Of a DNA stretch of 64,000 nucleotides, positions 44,598 through 56,893 are shown piece by piece; the first letter of the stretch is position 1, and each line of letters starts with the position of its first letter. Under the pieces are notes generated by a model that was given only the letters and a program-made list of their open reading frames with translations, had not been told where the DNA came from and did not search any database. The position numbers and the translations under genes are program-made. The DNA is from Plumapathes pennacea (lineage: Eukaryota > Cnidaria > Anthozoa > Antipatharia > Myriopathidae): NCBI GenBank assembly GCA_964036295.1, contig OZ038464.1, positions 8,170,001 through 8,234,000 of the forward strand. The letters run 5' to 3'.

Positions 44598-46773
44598 CTA
44601 AGCAGCAGCATTCGTAATTTTATAATGACCGAGAGTTAAAGTGTCTGCCCCATTTGGTAATATGCACCTTTTATGGTCATCAGCAGAAAGTGCAATTTTA
44701 TTAACTCTTTGAGAAAATAGATTATGACCATAAGAAAGTATTCTTCCCATCTCTCTCATTTGCTGTTTTTTTCGAAAATAGAACTTCTCTCATATGATCC
44801 ATTCCAATCGTTTTCTTGACTACTTCCTTATTAATTCCTATACATTTGATATCGTCTTCTAATTCCAAAGATATTTCATACAACTTTGCCCTTAAACCAA
44901 AAAACTCAAAAATCTCAACACCATTTGTTTCGTCTTTGAACATTCCAAGTACTTGTTTAATCAAACCAGATGGAATACCAGTTGGATGATCTTTTAAAAT
45001 CTCACTAGTTGTCGAAATGTGTTTTCACATCAGGAGTAATATCTTTATAAAACTCCTCTGTTCAATTTCATAAGTCAAAGAATCTGTGTCGGTGAATAGA
45101 AGCCTTGCTTTGTCACCGTATTTTGTCTTTATATAACCTTAGTGAAAATCATACATAATCAATTTACTAAGAGCTAGAATGGCCATCCCAATTTAAATTG
45201 TAAGGAAAGGTAAGTCTTAGTTTTACCCATGTGAACGGCAATTTTCACTAAAAACGGTTCTCCCTCGATTATTAGACTTTTTGACCAACTTAGAAAATTG
45301 AGATTCATGAGTGGTAAGTCTAATATCCACTCGATTTCGAATATTTTCCATCGTTCTTCCAAAAAGAGAATTGTTCATGAGTTTGTAAAAGTTTTTTCTC
45401 GAACTTCGTCTTCCCATTCATTCTCATCTTTATATTAAATGAAATGTAATCCTTCATAACATCTTTTTCATCAAAGGTGATCATTCTCTGTACCTTTTTA
45501 ATCTTCAAACCCATCTTCTGGTAATATTTCAATAACTCATGATGAAGCACGTATTTCTCTTTGTCATAAAAAGTAGAAACTAACTTTTCAACTTTGTTTA
45601 TTTTTGTTCTCTCTGGTGCTAATGGATAATCATTATGAAAATTGTGTAACTCTTTTGGATATTCCAAATCAAATTGATGGAGGAATTTTGTTCAAAAATC
45701 TACTCTTTCAAATATCATTGTTCATCTCATCTACAATATCTTGTGATACCCACTCAAAGTTTGAATACGGCATCTTTTTTGACATAGCTAATCCATAAAG
45801 ATGTTTTGCATCCAAATATTTAATAAACGTACTTTTTAAATTTTTGTTATAATTCTTGATGTATTTGTTATTCGCCTTCGAATATCTCCCAGTAATCATT
45901 GATACTCCGCCTCTTATTCCTCTCTCAAACATCATAAACATATCATAATCTGTTAGTAATTCTGGTTCAGCTCCACTCTTCTTAAAAAAATGCATCCCAA
46001 GTCAAACCAGGCGATGTGTAATAGTGAGTAGGATCACGTCCATAATATTTCATACAAACACTTCTGAATTTTTCAAAAACATCTGCAAGAAGTAAAACAT
46101 CGGTTCGTAAATAAAGATCATGATATTCTTTGAAATTTTTCATATTGAAAATTTTCCAAATTTTTTGTGGATGAAAATCCACATGGAATATGTTCTTGAA
46201 TGTTTGTAGTAAAAGATTTCTTATCTGATTTTGACTTTGATTTTGATTTTGGTGTATCATCTTCATTTTCTTGTTTTTTCATTCCAAGTTTTAACAATCT
46301 TTGCTTTGTTTCTTCACTTATCTTAGACTCATCGTCTACAATCACTTTGTTGAAAGACTCAAAATTTGCGTAGATCACAAAAGGAAGTTTAAACTCCTGA
46401 TAATAATTCTTAAACTTACAAACTTTTTCATGAGTTGGCATTATAGCTATTGAGCCTTCGTTTGAAAAACATATATTCTTATGTTAATCGAAATATTCGT
46501 CAAAAAAATGGTTAAAACAACTCCTACAAACATTCACCTTATTTGGATGTTTTGTATATTGACCCTTCAATAATCTCGACAATGATTTTATAACACAATA
46601 ATGTCCTTCGTAAATAATAAATCTATTACTTAATAACCAAATTCTTCTTTCACTGGTCTCAATGGAAAAAATCCTCCTTTCTTTCGTTGACAATCATCAT
46701 ATCCAACTACACAAATCTTATGTCCTGGATTATTTTTCTCAAGAATTGATGGTAACACGAGAATAGCACGACT
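44598..46773 (-). pseudogene. Polinton-type DNA polymerase B, U5, deleted
   Basis: Lacks the DHCH nuclease-like and exonuclease II segments through the shared deletion. An extra A in the run near 45985 (TTAAAAAAATGCATCC) breaks the exonuclease III-motif A stretch, which is continuous in U6, U7, U9 and U10. One T is lost near 45061 (CTGTTCAATT), as in U9. Confidence 0.86.
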
Positions 46774-47002
46774 TTAAAATAGCGTACGCGTACTGTACGT
46801 TAACTGACGTAATTTTTCAAAACTCACTGGTTCCTGAAAACCATAGTTTTTGGAAATGATAGTAAAAGTAATAATGTTTTTATTTTTATGTTATTGCTTA
46901 GAGTTTACATTTGTTGGGAACCAAATATTACCAGTCAGTATACAATGTCTGTCCAAAAATATGTCAACCATAACACCATTAAATCTTAATTGTTTTAAAC
47001 AG

Positions 47003-47272
47003 GTTTATACTCAAGGAGAAAGTCCCACATACTGAGATTGGCAGTGCCAATTCAGCTGTTGTTCAACTTTTGGGACACTGCTGCAGATAGTACTGCTGAT
47101 GCTCATCTTGCTGAAAAACACCCACATGATGATACTGAAGCTGAATGCCCTGCTGAAGGACACTCGCTTGATGGTCATCAAGAAGAAGCATCTGAAGCCA
47201 AACCTGTGGATGTGGGCCCACAAGCTGTTGAAGTCGCATGTTCTCTTGTCAAATCATGCTTGGGACAGATAG
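47003..47272 (+). other. Exon-like cassette, U6 copy (270 nt)
   Basis: Open in the conserved frame. Ends CLGQIG; donor ATAG/GTAAGT. Confidence 0.5.
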
Positions 47273-47385
47273 GTAAGTTTCAAAATTTCAAATATGACCA
47301 ATAACAAAATAACGATATTACTGCCTCTCCTTTTCTCTGTGTACACTAAGCCACAAACCCTTGTTGAGCCGCATACATTATTTAC

Positions 47386-47417
47386 TACGGTCCTGTTGGT
47401 ACCCTAACAGGACCGTA
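47386..47417. repeat. 12-bp inverted repeat, U6
   Basis: Perfect stem. Confidence 0.7.
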
Positions 47418-47504
47418 ACCCTGTTGGTTTTCTAGTTGGATTAAGTGATTCTGCAATTGACATATTTATTTTAAAACGTAGTACCAAATCTTTAAAATAA
47501 AAAG

Positions 47505-48460
47505 ATGGAAAAGATTTATTACTCGTCAAAAGGATATTGGAAAGGACAATCAGCAATTAAAAGACTTTCTTCAGAAGCAAAAGTTAGTGTTGAAGAAGCT
47601 AAAAAGTGGCCAAATTTATTTTCCCCCACCAAATAATGTTCCAAGACCACACTGGATTATTTCAGAACCAAACAAAATTCATCAAGCTGATCTCTTATTC
47701 CTTCCACACGATAAAGTTGGAAGAAAAACTCATAAATATGCTTTGGTTGTTATCGATATTGCTTCAAGATATGTTGACGCAGAATCTCTCACAAGTAAGT
47801 CAAGTGATGAGTATCAAACGCTTTCAAAAAAATTTATTCAACAAAAATTAAAATGGGTGAAAACTTTGATTGTAGATCCAGGAAGAGAATTTATAGGATC
47901 TGTAACAACTTTAATGAACGAAAAGAAGGTTGATATGAAACGATCAGAAGCCGGTAATCATAGAGCACAGGCTTTTGTTGAGAGAGCAAACAAAACATTG
48001 GGAGAAAAAATATTTAATCAACAATATGCTGACGAAATGTTAACTAAAGGCAGATCAACAAAGTGGGTAAATAGATTACCAAATAATCGTGTAAACTATC
48101 AACAACCACGTCACTCGATTAACTGGTAAAAAAGCAATTAATGCTTATCGAGATAAAAATGCTGAACAAACATTCAAAAGTTATTCTCGACCTGTAGGAT
48201 TTAATGAAAAGAGACTTGATGCTGGTGAAAAAGTGAGATATTTACTTTCTCCTGGTGAGGAAGAAGGAGGACGTGTGAGGAGAGCTACAGATCCTATATG
48301 GAGTACAAAAGTTTTTGAGTTATAGAAAACTGTATTCTCCAAAGATCAACCAGTTTTGTACTATTTAGACGATGGACCAAAAAGAGGATTCGTCAGAGAA
48401 GAATTACAAATTATTTCAGAAGATACAGAATTACCGCCAAAATTCGTATTGAAAGAATGA
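47505..48460 (+). pseudogene. Polinton-type integrase, U6, frameshifts plus nonsense
   Basis: Catalytic D, D, E in one ORF (47587-48129). TAG at 48323-48325. PNNR replaces PNNC at the shared break, as in U10. Confidence 0.88.
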
Positions 48461-48486
48461 TTTCATATCACTTTTGATAATAGATT

Positions 48487-50661
48487 CTAAGCAGCAGCAC
48501 TCGTAATTTTATAATGACCGAGAGTTAAAGTGTCTGCCCCATTTGGTAATATGCACCTTTTATCGTCATCAGCAGAAAGTGCAATTTTATTAACTCTTTG
48601 AGAAAATAGATTATGACCATAAGAAAGTATTCTTCCCATCTCTCTCATTTGCTGTTTTTTTCGAAAATAGAACTTCTCTCATATGATCCATTCCAATCGT
48701 TTTCTTGACTACTTCCTTATTAATTCCTATACATTTGATATCGTTTTCTAATTCCAAAGATATTCCATACAACTTTGCCCTTAAACCAACAAACTCAAAA
48801 ATCTGAACACCATTTGTTTCGTCTTTGAACATTCCAAGTACTTGTTTATTCAAACCAGATGGAATACCAGTTGGATGATCTTTTGAAATCTGACTAGTTG
48901 TCGAAATGTGTTTTCACATCAGGAGTAATATCTTTATAAAACTCCTCTGTTTCAATTTCATAAGTCAAAGAATCTGTGTCGGTGAATAGAAGCCTTGCTT
49001 TGTCACCGTATTTTGTCTTTATATAACCGTAGTGAAAATCATACATAATCAATTTACTAAGATCTAGAATGGCCATCCCAATTTAAATTGTAAGGTAAGG
49101 TAAGTCTTAGTTTTACCCATGTGAACGGCAATTTTCACTAAAAACGGTTCTCCCTCGATTATTAGACTTTTTGACCAACTTAGAAAATTGAGATTCATGA
49201 GTCGTAAGTCTAATATCCACTCGATTTCGAATATTTTCCATCGTTCTTCCAAAAAGAGAATTGTTCATGAGTTTGTAAAAGTTTTTCTCGGACTTCGTCT
49301 TCCCATTCATTCTCATCTTTATATTAAATGAAATGTAATCCTTCATAACATCTTTTTCATCAAAGGTGATCATTCTCTGTACCTTTTTAATCTTCAAACC
49401 CATCTTCTGGTAATATTTCAATAACTCATGATGAAGCACGTATTTTTCTTTGTCATAAAAAGTAGAAACTAACTTTTCAACTTTGTTTATTTTTGTTCTC
49501 TCTGGTGCTAATGGATAATCATTATGAAAATTGTGTAACTCTTTTGGATATTCCAAATCAAATTGATGGAGGAATTTTGTTCAAAAATCTACTCTTTCAA
49601 ATATCATTGTTCATCTCATCTACAATATCTTGTGATACCCACTCAAAGTTTGAATACGGCATCTTTTTTGACATAGCTAATCCATAAAGATGTTTTGCAT
49701 CCAAATATTTAATAAACGTACTTTTTAAATTTTTGTTATAATTCTTGATGTATTTGTTATTCGCCTTCGAATATCTCCCAGTAATCATTGATACTCCGCC
49801 TCTTATTCCTCTCTCAAACATCATAAACATATCATAATCTGTTAGTAATTCTGGTTCAGCTCCACTCTTCTTAAAAAATGCATCCCAAGTCAAACCAGGC
49901 GATGTGTAATAGTGAGTAGGATCACGTCCATAATATTTCATACAAACACTTCTGAATTTTTCAAAAACATCTGCAAGAAGTAAAACATCGGTTCGTAAAT
50001 AGAGATCATGATATTCTTTGAAATTTTTCATATTGAAAATTTTCCAAATTTTTTGTGGATGAAAATCCACATGGAATATGTTCTTGAATGTTTGTAGTAA
50101 AAGATTTCTTATCTGATTTTGACTTTGATTTTGATTTTGGTGTATCATCTTCATTTTCTTGTTTTTTCATTCCAAGTTTTAACAATCTTTGCTTTGTTTC
50201 TTCACTTATCTTAGACTCATCGTCTACAATCACTTTGTTGAAAGACTCAAAATTTGCGTAGATCACAAAAGGAAGTTTAAACTCCTGATAATAATTCTTA
50301 AACTTACAAACTTTTTCATGAGTTGGCATTATAGCTATTGAGCCTTCGTTTGAAAAACATATATTCTTATGTTAATCGAAATATTCGTCAAAAAAATGGT
50401 TAAAACAACTCCTACAAACATTCTCCTTATTTGGATCTTTTGTATATTGACCCTTCAATAATCTCGACAATGAATTTATAACACAATAATGTCCTTCGTA
50501 AATAATAAATCTATTACTTAATAACCAAATTCTTCTTTCACTGGTCTCAATGGAAAAAATCCTCCTTTCTCTCGTTGACAATCATCATATCCAACTACAC
50601 AAATCTTATGTCCTGGATTATTTTTCTCAAGAATTGATGGTAACACGAGAATAGCACGACT
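48487..50661 (-). pseudogene. Polinton-type DNA polymerase B, U6, deleted
   Basis: The deletion junction creates a 185-codon ORF (49597-50154). It reads the Asp/Lys/Ser-rich linker in an alternative frame (KMIHQNQNQSQNQ), then exonuclease III (YHDLYLRTDVLLL) and motif A (YLDAKHLYG). Motif B and C segments follow in other frames (49113-49556, 48894-49076). Confidence 0.86.
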
Positions 50662-50890
50662 TTAAAATAGCGTACGCGTACTGTACGTTAACTGACGTAA
50701 TTTTTCAAAACTCACTGGTTCCTGAAAACCATAGTTTTTGGGAATGATAGTAAAAGTAATAATGTTTTTATCTTTATGTTATTGCTTAGAGTTTACATTT
50801 GTTGGGAACCAAATATTACCAGTCAGTATACAATGTCTGTCCAAAAATATGTCAACCAAAACACCATTAAATCTTAATTGTTTTAAACAG

Positions 50891-51160
50891 GTTTATACTC
50901 AAGGGGAAAGTCCCACATACTGAGATTGGCAGTGCCAATTCAGCTGTTGTTCAACTTTTGGGACACTGCTGCAGATAGTACTGCTGATGCTCATCTTGCT
51001 GAAAAACACCCACATGATGATACTGAAGCTGAATGCCCTGCTGAAGGACACTCGCTTGATGGTCATCAAGAAGAAGCATCTGAAGCCAAACCTGTGGATG
51101 TGGGCCCACAAGCTGTTGAAGTCGCATGTTCTCTTGTCAAATCATGCTTGGGACAGATAG
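50891..51160 (+). other. Exon-like cassette, U7 copy (270 nt)
   Basis: Open in the conserved frame. Ends CLGQIG as in U6 and U10. Confidence 0.5.
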
Positions 51161-51273
51161 GTAAGTTTCAAAATTTCAAATATGACCAATAACAAAATAA
51201 CAATATTACTGCCTCTCCTTTTCTCTGTGTACACTAAGCCACAAACCCTTGTTGAGCCGCATACATTATTTAC

Positions 51274-51305
51274 TACGGTCCTGTTGGTACCCTAACAGGA
51301 CCGTA
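51274..51305. repeat. 12-bp inverted repeat, U7
   Basis: Perfect stem. Confidence 0.7.
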
Positions 51306-51392
51306 ACCCTGTTGGTTTTCTAGTTGGATTAAGTGATTCTGCAATTGACATATTTATTTTAAAACGTAGTACCAAATCTTTAAAATAAAAAG

Positions 51393-52348
51393 ATGGAAAA
51401 GATTTATTACTCGTCAAAAGGATATTGGAAAGGACAATCAGCAATTAAAAGACTTTCTTCAGAAGCAAAAGTTAGTGTTGAAGAAGCTAAAAAGTGGCCA
51501 AATTTATTTTCCCCCACCAAATAATGTTCCAAGACCACACTGGATTATTTCAGAACCAAACAAAATTCATCAAGCTGATCTCTTATTCCTTCCACACGAT
51601 AAAGTTGGAAGAAAAACTCATAAATATGCTTTGGTTGTTATCGATATTGCTTCAAGATATGTTGACGCAGAATCTCTCACAAGTAAGTCAAGTGATGAGT
51701 ATCAAACGCTTTCAAAAAAATTTATTCAACAAAAATTAAAATGGGTGAAAACTTTGATTGTAGATCCAGGAAGAGAATTTATAGGATCTGTAACAACTTT
51801 AATGAACGAAAAGAAGGTTGATATGAAACAATCAGAAGCCGGTAATCATAGAGCACAGGCTTTTGTTGAGAGAGCAAACAAAACATTGGGAGAAAAAATA
51901 TTTAATCAACAATATGCTGACGAAATGTTAACTAAAGGCAGATCAACAAAGTGGGTAAATAGATTACCAAATAATTGTGTAAACTATCAACAACCACGTC
52001 ACTCGATTAACTGGTAAAAAAGCAATTAATGCTTATCGAGATAAAAATGCTGAACAAACATTCAAAAGTTATTCTCGACCTGTAGGATTTAATGAAAAGA
52101 GACTTGATGCTGGTGAAAAAGTGAGATATTTACTTTCTCCTGGTGAGGAAGAAGGAGGACGTGTGAGGAGAGCTACAGATCCTATATGGAGTACAAAAGT
52201 TTTTGAGTTAAAGAAAACTGTATTCTCCAAAGATCAACCAGTTTTGTACTATTTAGACGATGGACCAAAAAGAGGATTTGTCAGAGAAGAATTACAAATT
52301 ATTTCAGAAGATACAGAATTACCGCCAAAATTCGTATTGAAACAATGA
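51393..52348 (+). pseudogene. Polinton-type integrase, U7 (least damaged copy)
   Basis: In the ORF 51475-52017 the candidate catalytic residues are Asp at 51577-51579 (HQADLL), Asp at 51763-51765 (VDPGREF) and Glu at 51868-51870 (FVERANK). The second Asp and the Glu are 35 codons apart, as expected for this fold. The C-terminal domain is open from 52121 to the stop (FELKKTVFSKDQP, LYYLDDGPKRGF). Only the break after EEAKKW and the PNNC break remain. The copy is still not a single ORF. Confidence 0.9.
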
Positions 52349-52374
52349 TTTCATATCACTTTTGATAATAGATT

Positions 52375-54548
52375 CTAAGCAGCAGCACTCGTAATTTTAT
52401 AATGACCGAGAGTTAAAGTGTCTGCCCCATTTGGTAATTTGCACCTTTTATCGTCATCAGCAGAAAGTGCAATTTTATTAACTCTTTGAGAAAATAGATT
52501 ATGACCATAAGAAAGTATTCTTCCCACTGTCTCATTTGCTGTTTTTTTCGAAAATAGAACTTCTCTCATATGATCCATTCCAATCGTTTTCTTGACTACT
52601 TCCTTATTAATTCCTATACATTTGATATCGTCTTCTAATTCCAAAGATTTTCCATACAACTTTGCCCTTAAACCAACAAACTCAAAAATCTGAACACCAT
52701 TTGTTTCGTCTTTGAACATTCCAAGTACTTGTTTATTCAAACCAGATGGAATACCAGTTGGATGATCTTTTGAAATCTGACTAGTTGTCGAAATGTGTTT
52801 TCACATCAGGAGTAATATCTTTATAAAACTCCTCTGTTTCAATTTCATAAGTCAAAGAATCTGTGTCGGTGAATAGAAGCCTTGCTTTGTCACCGTATTT
52901 TGTCTTTATATAACCGTAGTGAAAATCATACATAATCAATTTACTAAGATCTAGAATGGCCATCCCAATTTAAATTGTAAGGTAAGGTAACTCTTAGTTT
53001 TACCCATGTGAACCGCAATTTTCACTAAAAACGGTTATCCCTCGGTTATTAGACTTTTTGACCAAATTAGAAAATTGAAATTCATGAGTCGGAGGTCTAA
53101 TATCCACTCGATTTCGAATATTTTCCATCGTCCTTCCAAAAAGAGAATTGTTCATGAGTTTGTAAAAGTTTTTCTCGAACTTCATCTTCCCATTCATTCT
53201 CATGTTTATATTAAATGAAATGTAATCCTTCATAACATCTTTTTCATCAAAGGTGATCATTCTCTGTACCTTTTTAATCTTCAAACCCATCTTCTGGTAA
53301 TATTTCAATAACTCATGATGAAGCACGTATTTTTCTTTGTCATAAAAAGTAGAAACTAACTTTTCAACTTTGTTTATTTTTGTTCTCTCTGGTGCTAATG
53401 GATAATCATTATGAAAATTGTGTAACTCTTTTGGATATTCCAAATCAAATTGATGGAGGAATTTTGTTCAAAAATCTACTCTTTCGAAAATCATTGTTCA
53501 TCTCATCTACAATATCTTGTGATACCCACTCAAAGTTTGAATACGGCATCTTTTTTGACATAGCTAATCCATAAAGATGTTTTGCATCCAAATATTTAAT
53601 AAACGTACTTTTTAAATTTTTGTTATAATTCTTGATGTATTTGTTATTCGCCTTCGAATATCTCCCAGTAATCATTGATACTCCGCCTCTTATTCCTCTC
53701 TCAAACATCATAAACATATCATAATCTGTTAGTAATTCTGGTTCAGCTCCACTCTTCTTAAAAAATGCATCCCAAGTCAAACCAGGCGATATGTAATAGT
53801 GAGTAGGATCACGTCCATAATATTTCATACAAACACTTCTGAATTTTTCAAAAACATCTGCAAGAAGTAAAACATCCGTTCGTAAATAAAGATCATGATA
53901 TTCTTTGAAATTTTTCATATTGAAAATTTTCCAAATTTTTTGTGGATGAAAATCCACATGGAATATGTTCTTGAATGTTTGTAGTAAAAGATTTCTTATC
54001 TGATTTTGACTTTGATTTTGATTTTGGTGTATCATCTTCATTTTCTTGTTTTTTCATTCCAAGTTTTAACAATCTTTGCTTTGTTTCTTCACTTATCTTA
54101 GACTCATCGTCTACAATCACTTTGTTGAAAGACTCAAAATTTGCGTAGATCACAAAAGGAAGTTTAAACTCCTGATAATAATTCTTAAACTTACAAACTT
54201 TTTCATGAGTTGGCATTATAGCTATTGAGCCTTCGTTTGAAAAACATATATTCTTATGTTATTCGAAATATTCGTCAAAAAACTGGTTAAAACAATTCCT
54301 ACAAATATTCACCTTATTTGAATGTTTTGTATATTGACCCTTCAATAATCTCGACAATGAATTTATAACACAATAATGTCCTTCGTAAATAATAAATCTA
54401 TTACTTAATAACCAAATTCTTCTTTCACTGGTCTCAATGGAAAAAATCCTCCTTTCTCTCGTTGACAATCATCATATCCAACTACACAAATCTTATGTCC
54501 TGGATTATTTTTCTCAAGAACTGATGCTAACACGAGAATAGCACGACT
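52375..54548 (-). pseudogene. Polinton-type DNA polymerase B, U7, deleted
   Basis: The C-terminal 121 codons (52375-52740) are open, unlike in most units: two bases are missing at CCCACTGTCTC (others CCCATCTCTCTC), which changes the frame there. The exonuclease III-motif A ORF (53445-54041) extends past the usual end to 198 codons owing to a change at 53486. The motif B region has several private substitutions (RPPTHEFQFSN). Confidence 0.86.
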
Positions 54549-54635
54549 TTAAAATAGCGTACGCGTACTGTACGTTAACTGACGTAATTTTTCAAAACTC
54601 ACTGGTTCATGAAAACCATACTTTTTGGGGATAAT

Positions 54636-54680
54636 AGTCCCCAATAGTGATAGTAATAGTGGAGATAATATGATAAAATT
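54636..54680. other. Filler DNA at the U8 deletion junction
   Basis: GGGGATAATAGTCCCC followed by AATAGTGATAGTAATAGTGG, absent from all other units, joins leader to polB. It looks like templated copies of the adjacent GGATAATAGTAA. Confidence 0.65.
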
Positions 54681-56136
54681 TTTCATATTGAAAATTTTCC
54701 AAATTTATTGTGCATGTTCATAATCACTATTTGAGATATCCTTTTCACCCAAAATCGAATAAAACATCTCAATTGGAGGTAACTCTTTTTCTTTGAATCT
54801 TTCAAAAGACTTAAAATAATCATAAGGAAACACACCTTTCCTTTTTAAAAGATTCAACTCATATCCTTTGAAAAATTGAGACGTTATTTTAAATCTTTAT
54901 CTTCAAGTGTCTGAACCATTCTATCAAGACTACTTAACAAAAACTTATAAATATTAATAAATATTGCTTGCATATTTATTGATGTCATTTTCTCTGAACC
55001 ATCTTCATTAATTATTGTTTTTCCATTCTTATTCTTTTTCAAGTGTCTCATCAACTTTTACGTATTTAGTGAAAGAAATATATTTCTCTTCAGTGGAATA
55101 CAAATGACTCTCTCGATCTTTTGCTAATTCTTTTATAAACAAATGTGCATCATAATTTTGAAGATTATGAAAAATGATGGGAATCGTTCTTTGTGTTCTG
55201 ACTTTTCAAATTACATTTAGAATGTGCTGCTCCTCCAAACTTTCCTGTCAAATGACAATGATCTCTGACTTTTCGTAAGTTCATCTTGTTAGAATTAAAC
55301 TCTCCCTCTGAACCTTTACAAATGTAAAAAACATCTTGAGAATGGTATAATCCTTTTTCTTTCTTACTAAAAGTCATCTTCTTTGGACTTTTCAATTATT
55401 TTTCATAAATCTCTTTCATCTCATGATCAATCATAGAATTAAACTTTTCTACAACATTTGTTGATTCACTTACTTTTGTGTAAACTACTTGTTTTGGTTT
55501 CATGAGATTTTCATCAAAACAAACAATTGTCCATGAAAATCCACATGGAATATGTTCTTGAATGTTTGTAGTAAAAGATTTCTTATCTGATTTTGACTTT
55601 GATTTTGATTTTGGTGTATCATTTTCATTTTCTTGTTTTTTCATTCCAAGTTTTAACAATCTTTGCTTTGTTTCTTCACTTATCTTAGACTCATCGTCTA
55701 CAATCACTTTGTTGAAAGACTCAAAATTTGCGTAGATCACAAAAGGAAGTTTAAACTCCTTATAATAATTCTTAAACTTACAAACTTTTTCATGAGTTGG
55801 CATTATAGCTATTGAGCCTTCGTTTGAAAAACATATATTCTTATGTTAATCGAAATATTCGTCAAAAAAATGGTTAAAACAACTCCTACAAACATTCACC
55901 TTATTTGGATGTTTTGTATATTGACCCTTCAATAATCTCGACAATGAATTTATAACACAAAAATGTCCTTCGTAAAGTAATAAATCTATTACTTAATAAC
56001 CAAATTCTTCTTTCACTGGTCTCAATGGAAAAAATCCTCCTTTCTCTCGTTGACAATCATCATATCCAACTACACAAATCTTGTGTCCTGGATTATTTTT
56101 CTCAAGAATTGATGGTAACACGAGAATGGCACGACT
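54680..56136 (-). pseudogene. Polinton-type DNA polymerase B N-terminal remnant, U8
   Basis: Open pieces: 55396-55803 (MPTHEKVCKF, YANFESF, linker), 55165-55395 (nuclease-like: FYICKG with the first Cys lost, DHCHLTGKFGG, HSKCN) and 55993-56190 (RAILVLPSILEKNN, VVGYDD, FFPLRP). The last is not closed by the usual TAA because the landmark-proximal TTTTAAAG is TTTCAAAG here. Confidence 0.86.
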
Positions 56137-56364
56137 TTGAAATAGCATACGCGTACTGTACGTTAACTGACATAATTTTTCAAAACTCACTGGTTCATGA
56201 AAACCATACTTTTTGGGGATAATAGTAAAAGTAATAATGTTTTTATCTTTATGTTATTGCTTAGAGTTTACGTTTGTTGGAACCAAATATTACCAGTCAG
56301 TATACAATGTCTGTCCAAAAATATGTCAACCAAAACACCATTAAATCTTAATTGTTTTCAACAG

Positions 56365-56634
56365 GTTTATACTCAAGGGGAAAGTCCCACTTACTGAGAT
56401 TGGCAGTGCCAATTCAGCTGTTGTTCAACTTTTGGGACACTGCTGCAGATAGTACTGCTGATGCTCATCTTGCTGAAAAACACCCACATGATGATACTGA
56501 AGCTGAATGGCCTGCTGAAGGACACTCGCTTGATGGTCATCAAGAAGAAGCATCTGAAGCCAAACCTGTGGATGTGGGCCCACAAGCTGTTGAAGTCGCA
56601 TGTTCTCTTGTCAAATCATGCTTGGAACAGTTAG
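56365..56634 (+). other. Exon-like cassette, U9 copy (270 nt)
   Basis: Open; in this copy the frame extends upstream across the acceptor (from 56352). Private Cys to Trp (EAEWPAEG). Acceptor is TTTTCAACAG. Confidence 0.5.
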
Positions 56635-56776
56635 GTAAGTTTCAAAATTTCAAATATGACCAATAAAAAAATAACAATATTACTGCCTCTCCTTTTCTCT
56701 GTGTACACTGAGCCACTGCATTTCTCTTTCCCAGTATTATGCCACAAACACTTGTTGAGCCGCATACATTATTTAC

Positions 56777-56806
56777 TACGGTCCTGTTGGTCCTAACACG
56801 ACCATA
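56777..56806. repeat. Inverted repeat before integrase, U9 (degenerate)
   Basis: The right arm reads AACACGACCATA instead of AACAGGACCGTA and the loop is shortened, so the stem has mismatches. Confidence 0.5.
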
Positions 56807-56893
56807 ACCCTGTTGGTTTTCTAGTTGGATTAAGTATTTCTGCAATTGACATATTTATTTTAAAACGTAGTACCAAATCTTTAAATTAAAAAG

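Larger units (their letters stand above)
42893..46781. repeat. Array unit U5 (3889 bp)
   Basis: First unit with the shared ~0.83-kb polB deletion (TTTTTTGTGG joined to ATGAAAATCCAC near 46170). Confidence 0.93.
46782..50669. repeat. Array unit U6 (3888 bp)
   Basis: Shares diagnostic variants with U10 (CAAGGAGAAAG at the cassette start, AATAATCGTGTAAAC in the integrase, the TAG stop, CTCGGACTTCG in polB). Confidence 0.93.
50670..54556. repeat. Array unit U7 (3887 bp)
   Basis: 3.9-kb class. Lacks the TAG nonsense of its neighbours U5 and U6. Confidence 0.93.
54557..56144. repeat. Array unit U8 (1588-bp remnant)
   Basis: Only the first ~80 bp of the leader and the N-terminal part of polB remain. 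The cassette, integrase and polymerase core are gone. Unlike its neighbours it keeps the segment deleted in the 3.9-kb class, so it derives from a long unit. Confidence 0.9.

Noticed and set aside
46850-47035. 61-codon + ORF with hydrophobic start in every unit
   Set aside because: Crosses the cassette's acceptor site and ends at once after it; looks like chance opening in an AT-rich leader, with no conserved start context.
47011-47223. 70-codon minus ORF (MWAHIHRFGFRC) in every unit
   Set aside because: Antisense shadow of the exon-like cassette, which has splice signals on the + strand only.
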